NCBI GenBank assembly: GCA_004556965.1
Contig: SFFE01000002.1
Coordinates: forward strand, 124,001-188,000
Length of the DNA stretch: 64,000 bases
Source: Clostridiales bacterium
Lineage (GTDB): Bacteria > Bacillota > Clostridia > Oscillospirales > Oscillospiraceae
Reading direction: 5' to 3'
Part shown: piece after piece, positions 16,630 through 24,193 of the stretch
Numbering within the stretch: the stretch's first letter is position 1
Layout of the letters: the number at the start of each line of letters is the position of its first letter
Program-made: the position numbers and the translations under genes
Notes under the pieces: model-generated
Seen by the model: only the letters and a program-made list of their open reading frames with translations
Database searches by the model: none
Told to the model about the DNA's origin: nothing

Positions 16630-16893
16630 CGGTGATCGAGAGAAGTAGCCATTGCGGAAGCTTGCAGAGAGCGGCCGTTGGTGGAAGTGCCGCAGGGGAA
16701 GCATGGTGAATGGACTCGTGAGGGCTAACCGATTGCATGTGCATGAGGGGCGACGGCGGACCGCAGCCGTTATCAGGCGGAGCGTATGATGGTACGTGAT
16801 GAGAGGGCGCCGCAAGGCGTCAATGTGGGTGGCACCGCAGGATGTTCAGTCTTGTCCCATGAAGCGAGAGCTTCTATGGAACAGGGCTTTTTT
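16630..16893 (+). promoter_or_regulatory. T-box riboswitch, predicted tryptophan specificity
   Basis: Stem I holds the AGTA motif (16644-16647), the AGAGAG/GGTGGAA distal-loop motifs, and GAA-TGG-ACTC on the 3' side, so the specifier codon is TGG (16711-16713), tryptophan. The T-box core GGGTGGCACCGC (16827 on) contains TGGC (16830-16833), which would pair with a GCCA 3' end and so fits a tRNA with discriminator G, as in bacterial tRNA-Trp. The terminator hairpin (16851-16887) ends in T6 (16888-16893). Uncharged tRNA-Trp should favour the antiterminator and switch on the transporter downstream. Confidence 0.9.
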
Positions 16894-17030
16894 GCTATGT
16901 AAAAAACATAGCAAAAATGAAAATGTGCCATTTCCTCGCCCCTTCGGGGCAACCGGAAATGATGCACAAAACTTCACGCGCATCCGCAGTTGCCCGTTTT
17001 CGTGGCACACTGCAAAGTCGCGCGAAGTTT
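16888..17030 (+). other. Structured spacer between T-box terminator and first transporter gene
   Basis: Three consecutive foldable units: TTTTTTGCTATGT paired with ACATAGCAAAAA (16888-16916); a GC-clamped hairpin in 16925-16967 with ATTTCC...GCCCC-TTC-GGGGC...GGAAAT; and a nested hairpin with outer arms AAACTTC-A-CGCG (16969-16980) and CGCG-C-GAAGTTT (17019-17030) and inner pairs GCAGT/ACTGC. The stretch 16894-17176 contains no convincing gene; an SD-like GGAGG at about 17052 has no good ORF behind it. It could be a palindromic repeat inserted in the leader or a second regulatory domain. Confidence 0.55.
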
Positions 17031-17176
17031 CTTGCTCCAATCACTTCCGACGGAGGGATTTTCGATGAAATTACAGACCAGACGATGGCGTGGCTGCCAA
17101 AAATGCCTGATGCCAATTTGAACCCGATACAACCAACCATTTTATGAAATATTGAATATTGAATAGGAGAATCATC

Positions 17177-18235
17177 ATGAATAAAACGTTCCAGAAGATC
17201 GTCGGCGCCGGACTTGCGCTGACCGCTGTTTTCTCGCTCGCCGCCTGCGGCAAAAAGAGCGAACCCACCGCGAGCGACAATGCCTCCGGCAAGGTCTATA
17301 AGGTCGGTATCGTCCAGTTTGTGGACGACGCGTCCCTGAACCAGATTGAAGAGAACATCGAGAAGGAGCTCGACGCCAAGGGCGCAGAGCTGGGCGTGAC
17401 GTTTGACTATGCCGACTATACCTACAACGGCCAGGCGGACTCCACCACGCTGAACCAGATCGGCGCGGAGCTGGTTTCGAAGGGCGTGGATATCATTATC
17501 CCGATCGCGACCCCGGCTGCGCAGGTCATGCAGGCAGTCACGGAGGATACGGATATCCCCATCGTCTTCTCCGCCGTTTCCGACCCGGTCAGCGCGAAGC
17601 TGGTTGACAGCATGGATGCGCCTGGCGGCAAGATCACCGGCACCTCCGACAGCCTGAACACCAAGGCTGTGCTCGACCTGATGCTCGCTGCAAATCCCGA
17701 CACGGACTACGTCGGCCTGCTCTACTCCAAGAGCGAGGATTCCTCCAAGCAGCCCATTGCCGATGCGATCGCCTATCTGGAATCCAAGAACATCAAGTAC
17801 ATTGAAAAGACCGGCACCACCACCGACGAGGTATCCTCCGCCGCCGACGCGCTGATTGCTGAGGGCGTGGACGCCGTCTTCACCCCGACGGACAACACCG
17901 TCATGAAGGCACAGCTCGCGATTTATGAGAAGTTCCTCGACGCCAAGATCCCGCAGTTCTGCGGTGCGGACTCCTTCGCGCTCAACGGCGCGTTTGTCGG
18001 CTACGGTGTGGATTACGCCAACCTCGGCAGAGCCACGGCGGATATGGTCGTGCAGATCCTCGTGGAGGGCGCCGATCCTGCAACCACTGCCGTTCAGACG
18101 TTTGACAACGGCATTGCGACGATCAACACCGAGAGCTGCACAGCACTGGGCTATGATCTGAGCGCGATCAAGACAGCGTTTGACGGCCTGTGCACCCAGA
18201 TTGTCGAGACTGTCACCGCACAGGAGTTCGAATAA
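17177..18235 (+). CDS. Substrate-binding lipoprotein of a TrpXYZ-type ABC transporter
   Basis: A 352-residue lipoprotein. The signal peptide ends in the lipobox FSLAAC (Cys about residue 23), followed by an ABC_sub_bind-type (periplasmic-binding, DUF534-like) fold with VGIVQFVDDASLNQIEENI and IIIPIATPAAQVMQAVT. Start: ATG at 17177 after AGGAGA. It would capture substrate outside the cell for the permease and ATPase that follow. In Firmicutes this three-gene set is known as the candidate tryptophan importer TrpXYZ and is often under a Trp T-box, which is exactly what lies upstream. Substrate assignment rests on that leader and on the family, not on binding-site residues. Confidence 0.88.
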   Translation: MNKTFQKIVGAGLALTAVFSLAACGKKSEPTASDNASGKVYKVGIVQFVDDASLNQIEENIEKELDAKGAELGVTFDYADYTYNGQADSTTLNQIGAELVSKGVDIIIPIATPAAQVMQAVTEDTDIPIVFSAVSDPVSAKLVDSMDAPGGKITGTSDSLNTKAVLDLMLAANPDTDYVGLLYSKSEDSSKQPIADAIAYLESKNIKYIEKTGTTTDEVSSAADALIAEGVDAVFTPTDNTVMKAQLAIYEKFLDAKIPQFCGADSFALNGAFVGYGVDYANLGRATADMVVQILVEGADPATTAVQTFDNGIATINTESCTALGYDLSAIKTAFDGLCTQIVETVTAQEFE

Positions 18236-18251
18236 GCGATAAACTCAAATT

Positions 18252-18275
18252 CCGGGCGTCCATCCGGACGCCCGG
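18252..18275 (+). terminator. Intercistronic hairpin after the binding-protein gene
   Basis: Perfect 10-bp arms CCGGGCGTCC and GGACGCCCGG with a 4-base loop and no T run. Most likely an mRNA 3'-stabilising or attenuating hairpin that lets the binding protein be made in excess of the permease. Confidence 0.5.
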
Positions 18276-18302
18276 TCATTCTGCATTTTAGGAGGATTCG
18301 CG

Positions 18303-19253
18303 ATGGCGGACTTCTTTTCCCTGAATGTATTACAGACGGCGCTGGAGGTCGGCCTGATCTACGCGCTGGTGGCGATGGCGCTGTTCGTCAGCTTCTCGAT
18401 TCTGAACATCGCCGACCTGTCCACGGACGGCTGCTTCACGCTCGGCTGTGCCGTCGGCGCGATGCTCACCATTGCCGGACACCCGATTCTGGCGATCTTC
18501 GCCGCAATGGCTGCGGGCATCTGCTCCGGCTACGTCACCGCGTTCCTTCAGACCCGGCTGGGCGTGGAGAGCATTTTGGCCGGTATCATCGTGAACACCG
18601 GCTTGTATACCATCAACCTTGGGGTGATGGGCTTTTCCTCCAACGTGTCCATCTTCGGGTGCGACACGGTGTTCACGCTCACGCGCAGCCTGCTGGGCGA
18701 CAGCTCAGTCAGCCGCATCGTGCTTCTGGCCGTGATTGCCCTGATCGTGTGCGTGGCGCTCATCCGCTTTTTCGGCACGACGCTGGGACTTTCCATCCGC
18801 GCCACGGGCGACAGTCCCGATATGGTCAGCGCCTCGTCCATCAACCCGAAGTTCACCATCACGGTCGGCCTGTGCCTGGCAAACGCGCTGACTGCGCTGG
18901 CCGGCTGCCTGATCGGACAGTATAACAAGACCTGCGACATCAACCTCGGCACCGGCATGGTCACCATCGCGCTGGCCAGCCTCATCATCGGCGAGGTGTT
19001 CGCAGGGAAGAAGGGCAGCATCCCGCGCCGCGTGTTCTGCGTGGTGCTCGGCAGCATCGTTTACCGCTTCATCATCGCCATCGCGCTGCGGCTGAACGTC
19101 TCGACGGAGTATTTCAAGCTCGTCTCCGCCGTCATCGTGGCCGTGGCCATCGCTGCGCCGAAGCTCAAGGAGCGCGTCAAGCTGGAAAAGGCAAAGTCCG
19201 CCGCGCGCCGCGCGCACCAGCTCCAGCAGAAGGGAGGCTCTGCCGATGCTTGA
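18303..19253 (+). CDS. ABC transporter permease (TrpY-like, branched-chain type)
   Basis: A 316-residue integral membrane protein with eight or nine hydrophobic segments and the ABC_trans_CmpB/LivH-type layout; LSTDGCFTLGCAVGA and ATGDSPDMVSASSIN are the conserved family regions, the second being the cytoplasmic coupling helix. GGAGG stands ahead of the ATG. The C-terminus (KSAARRAHQLQQKG) is basic and cytoplasmic. It overlaps the ATPase gene by eight bases, confirming the operon. It should form the translocation channel for the amino acid delivered by the upstream lipoprotein. Confidence 0.9.
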   Translation: MADFFSLNVLQTALEVGLIYALVAMALFVSFSILNIADLSTDGCFTLGCAVGAMLTIAGHPILAIFAAMAAGICSGYVTAFLQTRLGVESILAGIIVNTGLYTINLGVMGFSSNVSIFGCDTVFTLTRSLLGDSSVSRIVLLAVIALIVCVALIRFFGTTLGLSIRATGDSPDMVSASSINPKFTITVGLCLANALTALAGCLIGQYNKTCDINLGTGMVTIALASLIIGEVFAGKKGSIPRRVFCVVLGSIVYRFIIAIALRLNVSTEYFKLVSAVIVAVAIAAPKLKERVKLEKAKSAARRAHQLQQKGGSADA

Positions 19254-20061
19254 AGTCAGCCACATTTCCAAAACGTTCAACGCCGGAACCGTCAACGAGA
19301 AGAAAGCCATTCAGGATCTGAGTCTCACGCTGGCCGATGGGGAATTTGCCACGATCGTCGGCTCCAACGGCGCGGGCAAATCCACGCTGTTCAACGCCAT
19401 TGCCGGCACCTTTTTCGTGGACAGCGGCCTTATCACGCTCGACGGCGTCGATCTTACCTTCCTTCCGAACCACAAGCGCAGCAGCCGCATCGGCCATCTG
19501 TTTCAGGATCCGCTCAAGGGCACGGCACCGCATATGACCATCGAGGAGAACCTCGCCGTCGCGTATCTGCGCACGTCGCACAAGCATACGCTGTTCGGCC
19601 GCGTCAACCGAAAGGACCGCGAGTTTTTCCGCGAAAAGCTCCGCGCGCTGGACATGGGGCTGGAGGACCGGATGAAAACCCCGGTCGGCCTGCTCTCCGG
19701 TGGACAGCGACAGGCGCTCACACTGCTGATGGCCACGATGGTCACGCCGCAGCTCCTGCTGCTCGACGAGCACACCGCCGCGCTCGATCCCGTCACGGCG
19801 GATAAGGTTCTGGAGCTGACCAAAAGCATCGTCTCCGAGCGGAACATCTCCTGCCTGATGATTACGCACAACATGAGTCAGGCGTTGGAGCTTGGCACGC
19901 GCACCATCATGATGGACGGCGGGCGTATTGTGCTCGATATTTCCGGGCAGGAGCGCGCCGGTATGACCGTGCCGCAGCTGCTGGATCAATTCGCCGCCAA
20001 AGCGGGACAAAAGCTCGACAACGACCGCATCCTCCTGTCCACGATGGAGGAGCTGGAGTGA
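19246..20061 (+). CDS. ABC transporter ATP-binding protein (TrpZ-like)
   Basis: A 271-residue ATPase. Walker A is GSNGAGKST, the signature is LSGGQRQALTLL, Walker B is LLLLDEHTAALDP, and the switch histidine is in LMITHNMSQ. The Walker B Glu is followed by H rather than the usual P, which is common in this subgroup. It energises the permease encoded just upstream, with which it overlaps by eight bases. A very strong terminator closes the operon. Confidence 0.93.
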   Translation: MLEVSHISKTFNAGTVNEKKAIQDLSLTLADGEFATIVGSNGAGKSTLFNAIAGTFFVDSGLITLDGVDLTFLPNHKRSSRIGHLFQDPLKGTAPHMTIEENLAVAYLRTSHKHTLFGRVNRKDREFFREKLRALDMGLEDRMKTPVGLLSGGQRQALTLLMATMVTPQLLLLDEHTAALDPVTADKVLELTKSIVSERNISCLMITHNMSQALELGTRTIMMDGGRIVLDISGQERAGMTVPQLLDQFAAKAGQKLDNDRILLSTMEELE

Positions 20062-20072
20062 GCCGTAAAAAG

Positions 20073-20109
20073 CAAAGGGATCCCCGGTTTTACCGGGGAT
20101 CCCTTTTTT
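20073..20109 (+). terminator. Intrinsic terminator of the transporter operon
   Basis: Arms AAAGGGATCCCCGG and CCGGGGATCCCTTT with T6. The complementary side also ends in a T-rich stretch, so it may serve the leftward small ORF as well. Confidence 0.92.
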
Positions 20110-20118
20110 GCTGTGAGT

Positions 20119-20289
20119 TTACATAATGTGTTCCTCTGCGCAATTGTCAACCACACGAATGCCCATTATTTCATGGGAGGCGACCGGAAAATCCGCGATG
20201 CTCAGCGCATCGAACTTCGCGCACAGGCGCAGCTCCGGGTTCAACCGGAGATCGTCCACCGTTTTTCGCAGCGTCTCTTCTTTGGACAT
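20119..20289 (-). CDS. Putative 56-residue protein
   Basis: A small frame starting MSKEETLRKTVDDL and ending VVDNCAEEHIM. It has an SD-like GGGGTG six bases before the ATG, an acidic protein-like composition and no membrane segment. I do not recognise a family. A longer in-frame version up to 20415 lacks a usable RBS and reads as junk. It sits alone between the transporter terminator and the divergent glycosyltransferase gene. Could be spurious. Confidence 0.4.
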   Translation of the reverse strand: MSKEETLRKTVDDLRLNPELRLCAKFDALSIADFPVASHEIMGIRVVDNCAEEHIM

Positions 20290-20344
20290 AACCATCACCC
20301 CGTGTTCAGTATGCCCGGATGTGCCTGTTCGATGCAATTCGCGC

Positions 20345-20373
20345 TTGCGGGGCGATACGACATGTGTTATGCT
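20345..20373 (+). promoter_or_regulatory. Promoter of the glycosyltransferase pair
   Basis: TTGCGG (20345-20350), 17-base spacer, TATGCT (20368-20373). Confidence 0.5.
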
Positions 20374-20418
20374 AACAAGCATGAGATTGTGTTTATGTAG
20401 TGCGGAAAGGAGCACTCC

Positions 20419-21381
20419 ATGTCAGTAACCTTATATTTCGCCATTCCTTGCTATAATGAGGAGGCGGTGCTGCCGGAAACGGCATGGCGGCTGCGGGAGA
20501 AGTTTGCCGCGCTGCGCGCTTCTGGACGCATCAGCGATTCCAGCCGCATCTGCTTCATCGACGACGGCTCCAAAGACCACACGTGGGAGCTGATCGCCGG
20601 TCTGCACGCGGAGGACACAGTGTTTTCCGGCATCAAGCTCTCCCGCAACCGGGGGCACCAGAACGCGCTGCTGTGCGGTCTGATGACGCTGCGCGACCGG
20701 GCGGACTGCGTGATCTCCATGGACGCGGATCTGCAGGACGACATCAACGCCATCGACGCCATGCTCGACCAGTTTGAGGCCGGGTGCGATGTCGTCTACG
20801 GCGTGCGCTCCAAGCGCGAGACGGACAGCGCGTTCAAACGCATGACGGCAGAGGGATTCTATCGCGTGATGCGCGCATTGGGCGCGGATGTGGTGTTCAA
20901 CCACGCGGACTACCGCCTGATGAGCCGCCGGGCGCTCGATGCGCTCGCGGAGTACAAGGAGGTCAATCTGTTCCTGCGCGGCATGGTGCCGCTGATCGGC
21001 TACAAGAGCGGCGTGGTGTACTACGAGCGCGCGGAGCGCTTCGCAGGGGAGAGCAAGTACCCACTGAAGAAGATGCTGTCCTTTGCGTGGGAGGGCATTA
21101 CGTCGCTGTCTGTGCAGCCCATCAAGCTCATCACGCGGCTGGGCGCCTTGATGTTCTGTGTGAGCCTTGTGATGCTCATCTGGTTCCTGATCCGCCACTT
21201 TACCGGCCACACGGTGCAGGGCTGGTCGAGCCTTGCGGTATCCATCTGGGCGATCGGCGGGCTGGAGCTGCTGGCCATCGGCGTTGTAGGGGAATACATC
21301 GGGAAGATTTATCTGGAGACCAAAGGCCGTCCGCGCTATCTGGCGGAGATCGTGCTGGATGACAGGGGCGGCGCGGAATGA
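20419..21381 (+). CDS. Family 2 glycosyltransferase (GtrB/DPM1-like), membrane-attached
   Basis: A 320-residue GT2 enzyme. FAIPCYNEE opens the fold, IDDGSKDHTW is the nucleotide-binding region, and SMDADLQDD near residue 100 is the metal-binding D-x-D. Two transmembrane helices at the C-terminus (about 230-255 and 265-290) match polyprenyl-phosphate sugar transferases such as GtrB, which load a sugar onto undecaprenyl phosphate on the inner face. AAAGGAG precedes the ATG. The next gene, a GtrA homologue overlapping by four bases, is the usual partner and supports this role in decorating a wall or surface polymer. Confidence 0.92.
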   Translation: MSVTLYFAIPCYNEEAVLPETAWRLREKFAALRASGRISDSSRICFIDDGSKDHTWELIAGLHAEDTVFSGIKLSRNRGHQNALLCGLMTLRDRADCVISMDADLQDDINAIDAMLDQFEAGCDVVYGVRSKRETDSAFKRMTAEGFYRVMRALGADVVFNHADYRLMSRRALDALAEYKEVNLFLRGMVPLIGYKSGVVYYERAERFAGESKYPLKKMLSFAWEGITSLSVQPIKLITRLGALMFCVSLVMLIWFLIRHFTGHTVQGWSSLAVSIWAIGGLELLAIGVVGEYIGKIYLETKGRPRYLAEIVLDDRGGAE

Positions 21382-21788
21382 AGAAGCTGTTCGATCAGAA
21401 GCTGCTGAAATTCCTGTTGGTCGGCGTTGTGAATACCCTTGTGGGCATGGCCATCATGTTTGGCCTGTATAATCTGGCGCACTGCTCCTATTGGGTGTCC
21501 TCGGCGGCAAATTATATTCTGACCAGCATTCTGAGCTTTTTTCTCAACAAACATTTTACGTTCCAGAACAAAGAGCGCAGCGCTGCGCAGGTTTGGCGGT
21601 TTGCGCTGAACATTGCCGTGTGCTATCTGCTGGCTTATGGCATCGCAAAGCCGCTGTGTCTGCGATTGTTGAACAACGCAACGATCAGCGTGCGCGACAA
21701 TGTGTCCATGCTTGTGGGCATGTGCCTGTTCACGGGGCTGAATTACCTCGGCCAGCGCTTTTTCGCCTTCCGTTCGGAAGAAAAGTGA
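21378..21788 (+). CDS. GtrA family membrane protein
   Basis: A 136-residue protein with four hydrophobic helices and the GtrA features KFLLVGVVNTLVG and FFLNKHFTF. GtrA-type proteins are proposed to flip lipid-linked sugars made by GtrB partners. The start overlaps the stop of the glycosyltransferase (ATGA), so both are made from one message. A terminator follows ten bases after the stop. No third serotype-specific transferase is next to it, so the sugar acceptor is unknown. Confidence 0.9.
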   Translation: MKKLFDQKLLKFLLVGVVNTLVGMAIMFGLYNLAHCSYWVSSAANYILTSILSFFLNKHFTFQNKERSAAQVWRFALNIAVCYLLAYGIAKPLCLRLLNNATISVRDNVSMLVGMCLFTGLNYLGQRFFAFRSEEK

Positions 21789-21796
21789 ATTGGAAA

Positions 21797-21828
21797 CCCC
21801 GCAGCACGTCAGTGCTGCGGGGCTCTTT
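21797..21828. terminator. Bidirectional terminator after gtrA
   Basis: Perfect 11-bp arms CCCCGCAGCAC and GTGCTGCGGGG with a GTCA loop, then CTCTTT rightward and TTTCC leftward; shared with the convergent small genes. Confidence 0.75.
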
Positions 21829-21830
21829 CG

Positions 21831-22022
21831 TTACGAGCCGTTTGACCCGTCGCCTTTCCATGCGTGATAGACCTTGTGCTGGGAATCGCCCTCGCCCTCG
21901 ACGAGGGGGCGGGCTTTTTTCTTGCCGTGCTTGGCCTTGCCCTGTATTTCGGGAACGGGCGGCGCGTCGTTGCGCGGTTGGGTGTGTGTCCAGTCCGGCC
22001 GCGCCATGCCTTGCTTTGCCAT
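21831..22022 (-). CDS. Small basic hypothetical protein (63 aa)
   Basis: Starts MAKQGMARPDWTHTQPRN and ends HKVYHAWKGDGSNGS; strongly charged, Lys/Pro/Gly-rich, probably disordered, with no signal peptide or helix long enough to span a membrane. GGAGG stands eight bases ahead of the ATG, which together with the clean frame supports a real gene. It lies 15 bases downstream of another small gene on the same strand. Family and function unknown; a small nucleic-acid-binding or spore-associated protein would fit the composition, but that is a guess. Confidence 0.7.
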   Translation of the reverse strand: MAKQGMARPDWTHTQPRNDAPPVPEIQGKAKHGKKKARPLVEGEGDSQHKVYHAWKGDGSNGS

Positions 22023-22037
22023 GTGCTTTCCTCCGGA

Positions 22038-22196
22038 TCACAAATCCTGCAGATCGGCTGCGGGAATGTCGTTTTCGAGATTGTCGCGCGCGAGGTCGGT
22101 GTCCAGTTCGGGGTAGACGTCCGGGATCGGGTGTTCCGGAATGATGTTCCGCTCGCCCGGCCGCGGCTGCTTTGCGCGCTGCTTTTTGGCTTTCAT
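22038..22196 (-). CDS. Small hypothetical protein (52 aa)
   Basis: Begins MKAKKQRAKQPRPGERN and ends in an acidic half (LARDNLENDIPAADLQDL), so the chain is charge-separated: basic head, acidic tail. AGGAGG lies eight bases before the ATG, which fixes this start against a longer upstream frame. It is followed 15 bases later by the 63-residue basic protein on the same strand and lies behind the ferritin terminator. No family recognised. The opposite charges of the pair could let them interact (inference). Confidence 0.65.
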   Translation of the reverse strand: MKAKKQRAKQPRPGERNIIPEHPIPDVYPELDTDLARDNLENDIPAADLQDL

Positions 22197-22253
22197 TGCG
22201 ATGCCTCCTTTGGCTTCAGTATCTCCAGCCGCGGCGTTTTTACACGGCAGGGC

Positions 22254-22292
22254 AAAAAAAGTCCTCCCCAACCGTTCACGATGGGGAGGACT
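22254..22292 (-). terminator. Intrinsic terminator of the ferritin gene
   Basis: Arms GTCCTCCCC and GGGGAGGAC with seven T residues leftward; begins about 20 bases after the ferritin stop. Confidence 0.85.
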
Positions 22293-22310
22293 TGCTCAGA
22301 ATATATTCGC

Positions 22311-22820
22311 TTACAGGACGAGAGACGGCGCGCTGTAGACGCGGGTGCCAAGCTCGCTGTTGAGCATGTAGAGGCCCTTGGCGTCGCCGCCGAACAGCTC
22401 CATCTTGGTGATGAGGTCGGAGGAATTCTTCTCCTCCTCGCCCTGTTCCTTGACGAACCAGTCCAAAAACTGCACAGTGCGGTAATCGTTGACGGCCTGC
22501 GCTGCGGCATAGATGTTATGGATCAGGGACGTCACATACTGCTCGTGCTCGAGCGCGGCGGTCAGCGGATCCATCAGGGTTTCAAACACCTTGTCCGGCT
22601 TGGCAATGGCCTCCAGCGTCACAGTCTCGCTGTTGTTGTGCAGGAACTGATAGATCAGCATGGCGTGATCCTGCTCCTCCTTGGCCTGAATCTCATACCA
22701 GTTGGCGAAGCCGTCCAATCCCTTGGAAGCGTAAAAATTGGACATATCGAGATACAGATACGCGGAATACAGTTCCTTGTTGATCTGATCGTTCAACAGT
22801 GCAGATACGTTCTTGTCCAT
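22311..22820 (-). CDS. ftnA: Ferritin
   Basis: A 169-residue four-helix ferritin of the non-heme FtnA type. The diiron ferroxidase ligands are visible: Glu in QINKELYSAYLYLDMS, the EEQDH motif in AKEEQDHAMLIYQFL, Glu in ALEHEQYV and the late E/Q site in WFVKEQGEEEKN. It would oxidise Fe(II) and store iron as a mineral in a 24-mer shell in the cytoplasm, also lowering oxidative damage. GAAAGGAG precedes the ATG. Monocistronic, with a consensus promoter (TTGACA, 17 bases, TATAAT). No Fur box was identified. Confidence 0.96.
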   Translation of the reverse strand: MDKNVSALLNDQINKELYSAYLYLDMSNFYASKGLDGFANWYEIQAKEEQDHAMLIYQFLHNNSETVTLEAIAKPDKVFETLMDPLTAALEHEQYVTSLIHNIYAAAQAVNDYRTVQFLDWFVKEQGEEEKNSSDLITKMELFGGDAKGLYMLNSELGTRVYSAPSLVL

Positions 22821-22882
22821 AAAAAGAAACTCCTTTCAAAATAATCAGATTCCGCAAAAAGCGGCATGGATTTCAACTTGAG

Positions 22883-22911
22883 ATTATAGCATTCTGCTTT
22901 TTATCTGTCAA
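22883..22911 (-). promoter_or_regulatory. Promoter of the ferritin gene
   Basis: Leftward TTGACA (22911-22906), 17-base spacer, TATAAT (22888-22883): a perfect sigma-A consensus. Confidence 0.85.
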
Positions 22912-23054
22912 TTCTGCGCCGGTGGAATCTGGCCGCCAGACGGTGCGCTTGATAAAATTATATGAAACGCAAAAAAACATCCCCCCCTGGGGCTTGTGCG
23001 CAGGAAGAAAGACGCTTATGATGGAGACATCCGTTAAGAAAGAGGTGCATGTTT

Positions 23055-24122
23055 ATGCATATGGCAGACGCTTTGGTTGCTCCGGCAGTCGCCGCGACCA
23101 TGTATACAGCCTCCGCCGTCACTGCGGGCGTTTCGGTGCACAAGCTCCGGAAGGACGACAGTGCCCAGAAGCTCCCCACAATGGCAGTGATGTCCGCGCT
23201 GGTATTCGCGGGTCAGATGATCAACTACACCATCCCCGGAACAGGCTCCTCCGGTCACATGTGCGGCGGCATGATGCTGACCGCCCTGCTGGGCCCGCAA
23301 GCGGGCTTTCTGTCCATGATCGTGATTCTGGCGATCCAATGTCTGTTCTTTGCCGACGGCGGTCTGCTCGCGCTGGGCGCGAATATCTGGAATATGGGCT
23401 TCTATGGCTGCTTCGTCGGATATTACTTAATCTACCGTCCAATCATGCGCAGCCGCTGGTTCTCCAGGATGAGCGCCAAGGCGGCCAGCCGGCTGAAGCT
23501 TACGATTGCGTCCATCCTCGGCTGTGTGATTACCCTGCAGCTGGGCGCGTTCTCCGTCGTTCTGGAGACCTCCATCTCCGGGATTACCGAGCTGCCCTTC
23601 GGCATGTTTGTCGGCATCATGCAGCCCATCCATCTGGCGATTGGGCTGGTGGAAGGTCTCATTACCACCGCGGTACTGCTGTTTGTCCATGAAACCCGTC
23701 CGGAGCTGCTGATGGATGTGGGCACTTCCGATCAGCCAGTTTCGGGCAAGTGCTCGCTGAAGACCACGCTGGTCATTCTGGCTGTGGTGGTTGCCATTGC
23801 CGGCGGCGGATTGTCCCTCATTGCCAGCAGCAATCCCGACGGTCTGGAATGGTCCATGTTCGGCAATGCCGAGGCCGGCTACAGCGAAAACATGGGGCTG
23901 GACGAGGATGATTTCGGCGTTGACAGCGCTGCGGCAGATAAGGCTGCCGCCATTCAGGAAAAGACGGCGTTCCTGCCGGACTATGCCTTTTCCAACAGCG
24001 ACAGCCCCGCCGGGACGACGGTTTCCGGTCTGGTTGGCTCCGCAATCGTCGCGGCAGCCGCACTGCTCATTTGTCTGCTCGGCGGCTTCTTCCGCAGGAA
24101 ACGCAAACAAAAGCAAAGCTGA
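23055..24122 (+). CDS. Cobalt/nickel ECF transporter S component, CbiM-CbiN-type fusion
   Basis: About 355 residues. Starting at 23055 gives MHMADALVAP, matching the CbiM/NikM N-terminus whose first residues (Met1-His2) line the metal site; GAGGTG is seven bases upstream of this ATG but only one base from an earlier ATG, so this start is preferred on two grounds. Seven or so membrane helices form the CbiM core; GTGSSGHMCGG carries further His ligands. The C-terminal part holds PDGLE and one last helix, the CbiN/NikN-like module that is often a separate gene. It takes up Co2+ or Ni2+ together with the CbiQ and CbiO genes that follow. Confidence 0.9.
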   Translation: MHMADALVAPAVAATMYTASAVTAGVSVHKLRKDDSAQKLPTMAVMSALVFAGQMINYTIPGTGSSGHMCGGMMLTALLGPQAGFLSMIVILAIQCLFFADGGLLALGANIWNMGFYGCFVGYYLIYRPIMRSRWFSRMSAKAASRLKLTIASILGCVITLQLGAFSVVLETSISGITELPFGMFVGIMQPIHLAIGLVEGLITTAVLLFVHETRPELLMDVGTSDQPVSGKCSLKTTLVILAVVVAIAGGGLSLIASSNPDGLEWSMFGNAEAGYSENMGLDEDDFGVDSAAADKAAAIQEKTAFLPDYAFSNSDSPAGTTVSGLVGSAIVAAAALLICLLGGFFRRKRKQKQS

Positions 24123-24142
24123 TCGTTCCGTTTGTTGCACAA

Positions 24143-24168
24143 AAGGGGCATCCTCTTGGATGCCCCTT
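24143..24168 (+). terminator. Intercistronic hairpin in the Cbi operon
   Basis: Perfect 11-bp arms AAGGGGCATCC and GGATGCCCCTT with TCTT loop, followed by ACTTGCC and no T run; likely attenuates or stabilises rather than fully terminates before cbiQ. Confidence 0.55.
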
Positions 24169-24193
24169 ACTTGCCTGAGGTGGGGGAATTGTC

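Noticed and set aside
16917..17147. Frames of about 75-80 codons on both strands in the T-box spacer.
   Set aside because: They coincide with hairpin arms and have no SD; structural reading is better.
22912..23048. Possible cobalamin or NiCo riboswitch upstream of the CbiM gene.
   Set aside because: I could not find the conserved cores (the B12 box or the NiCo repeated GG/CAG motifs); only an unremarkable C-rich stretch. A cmscan run would settle it.
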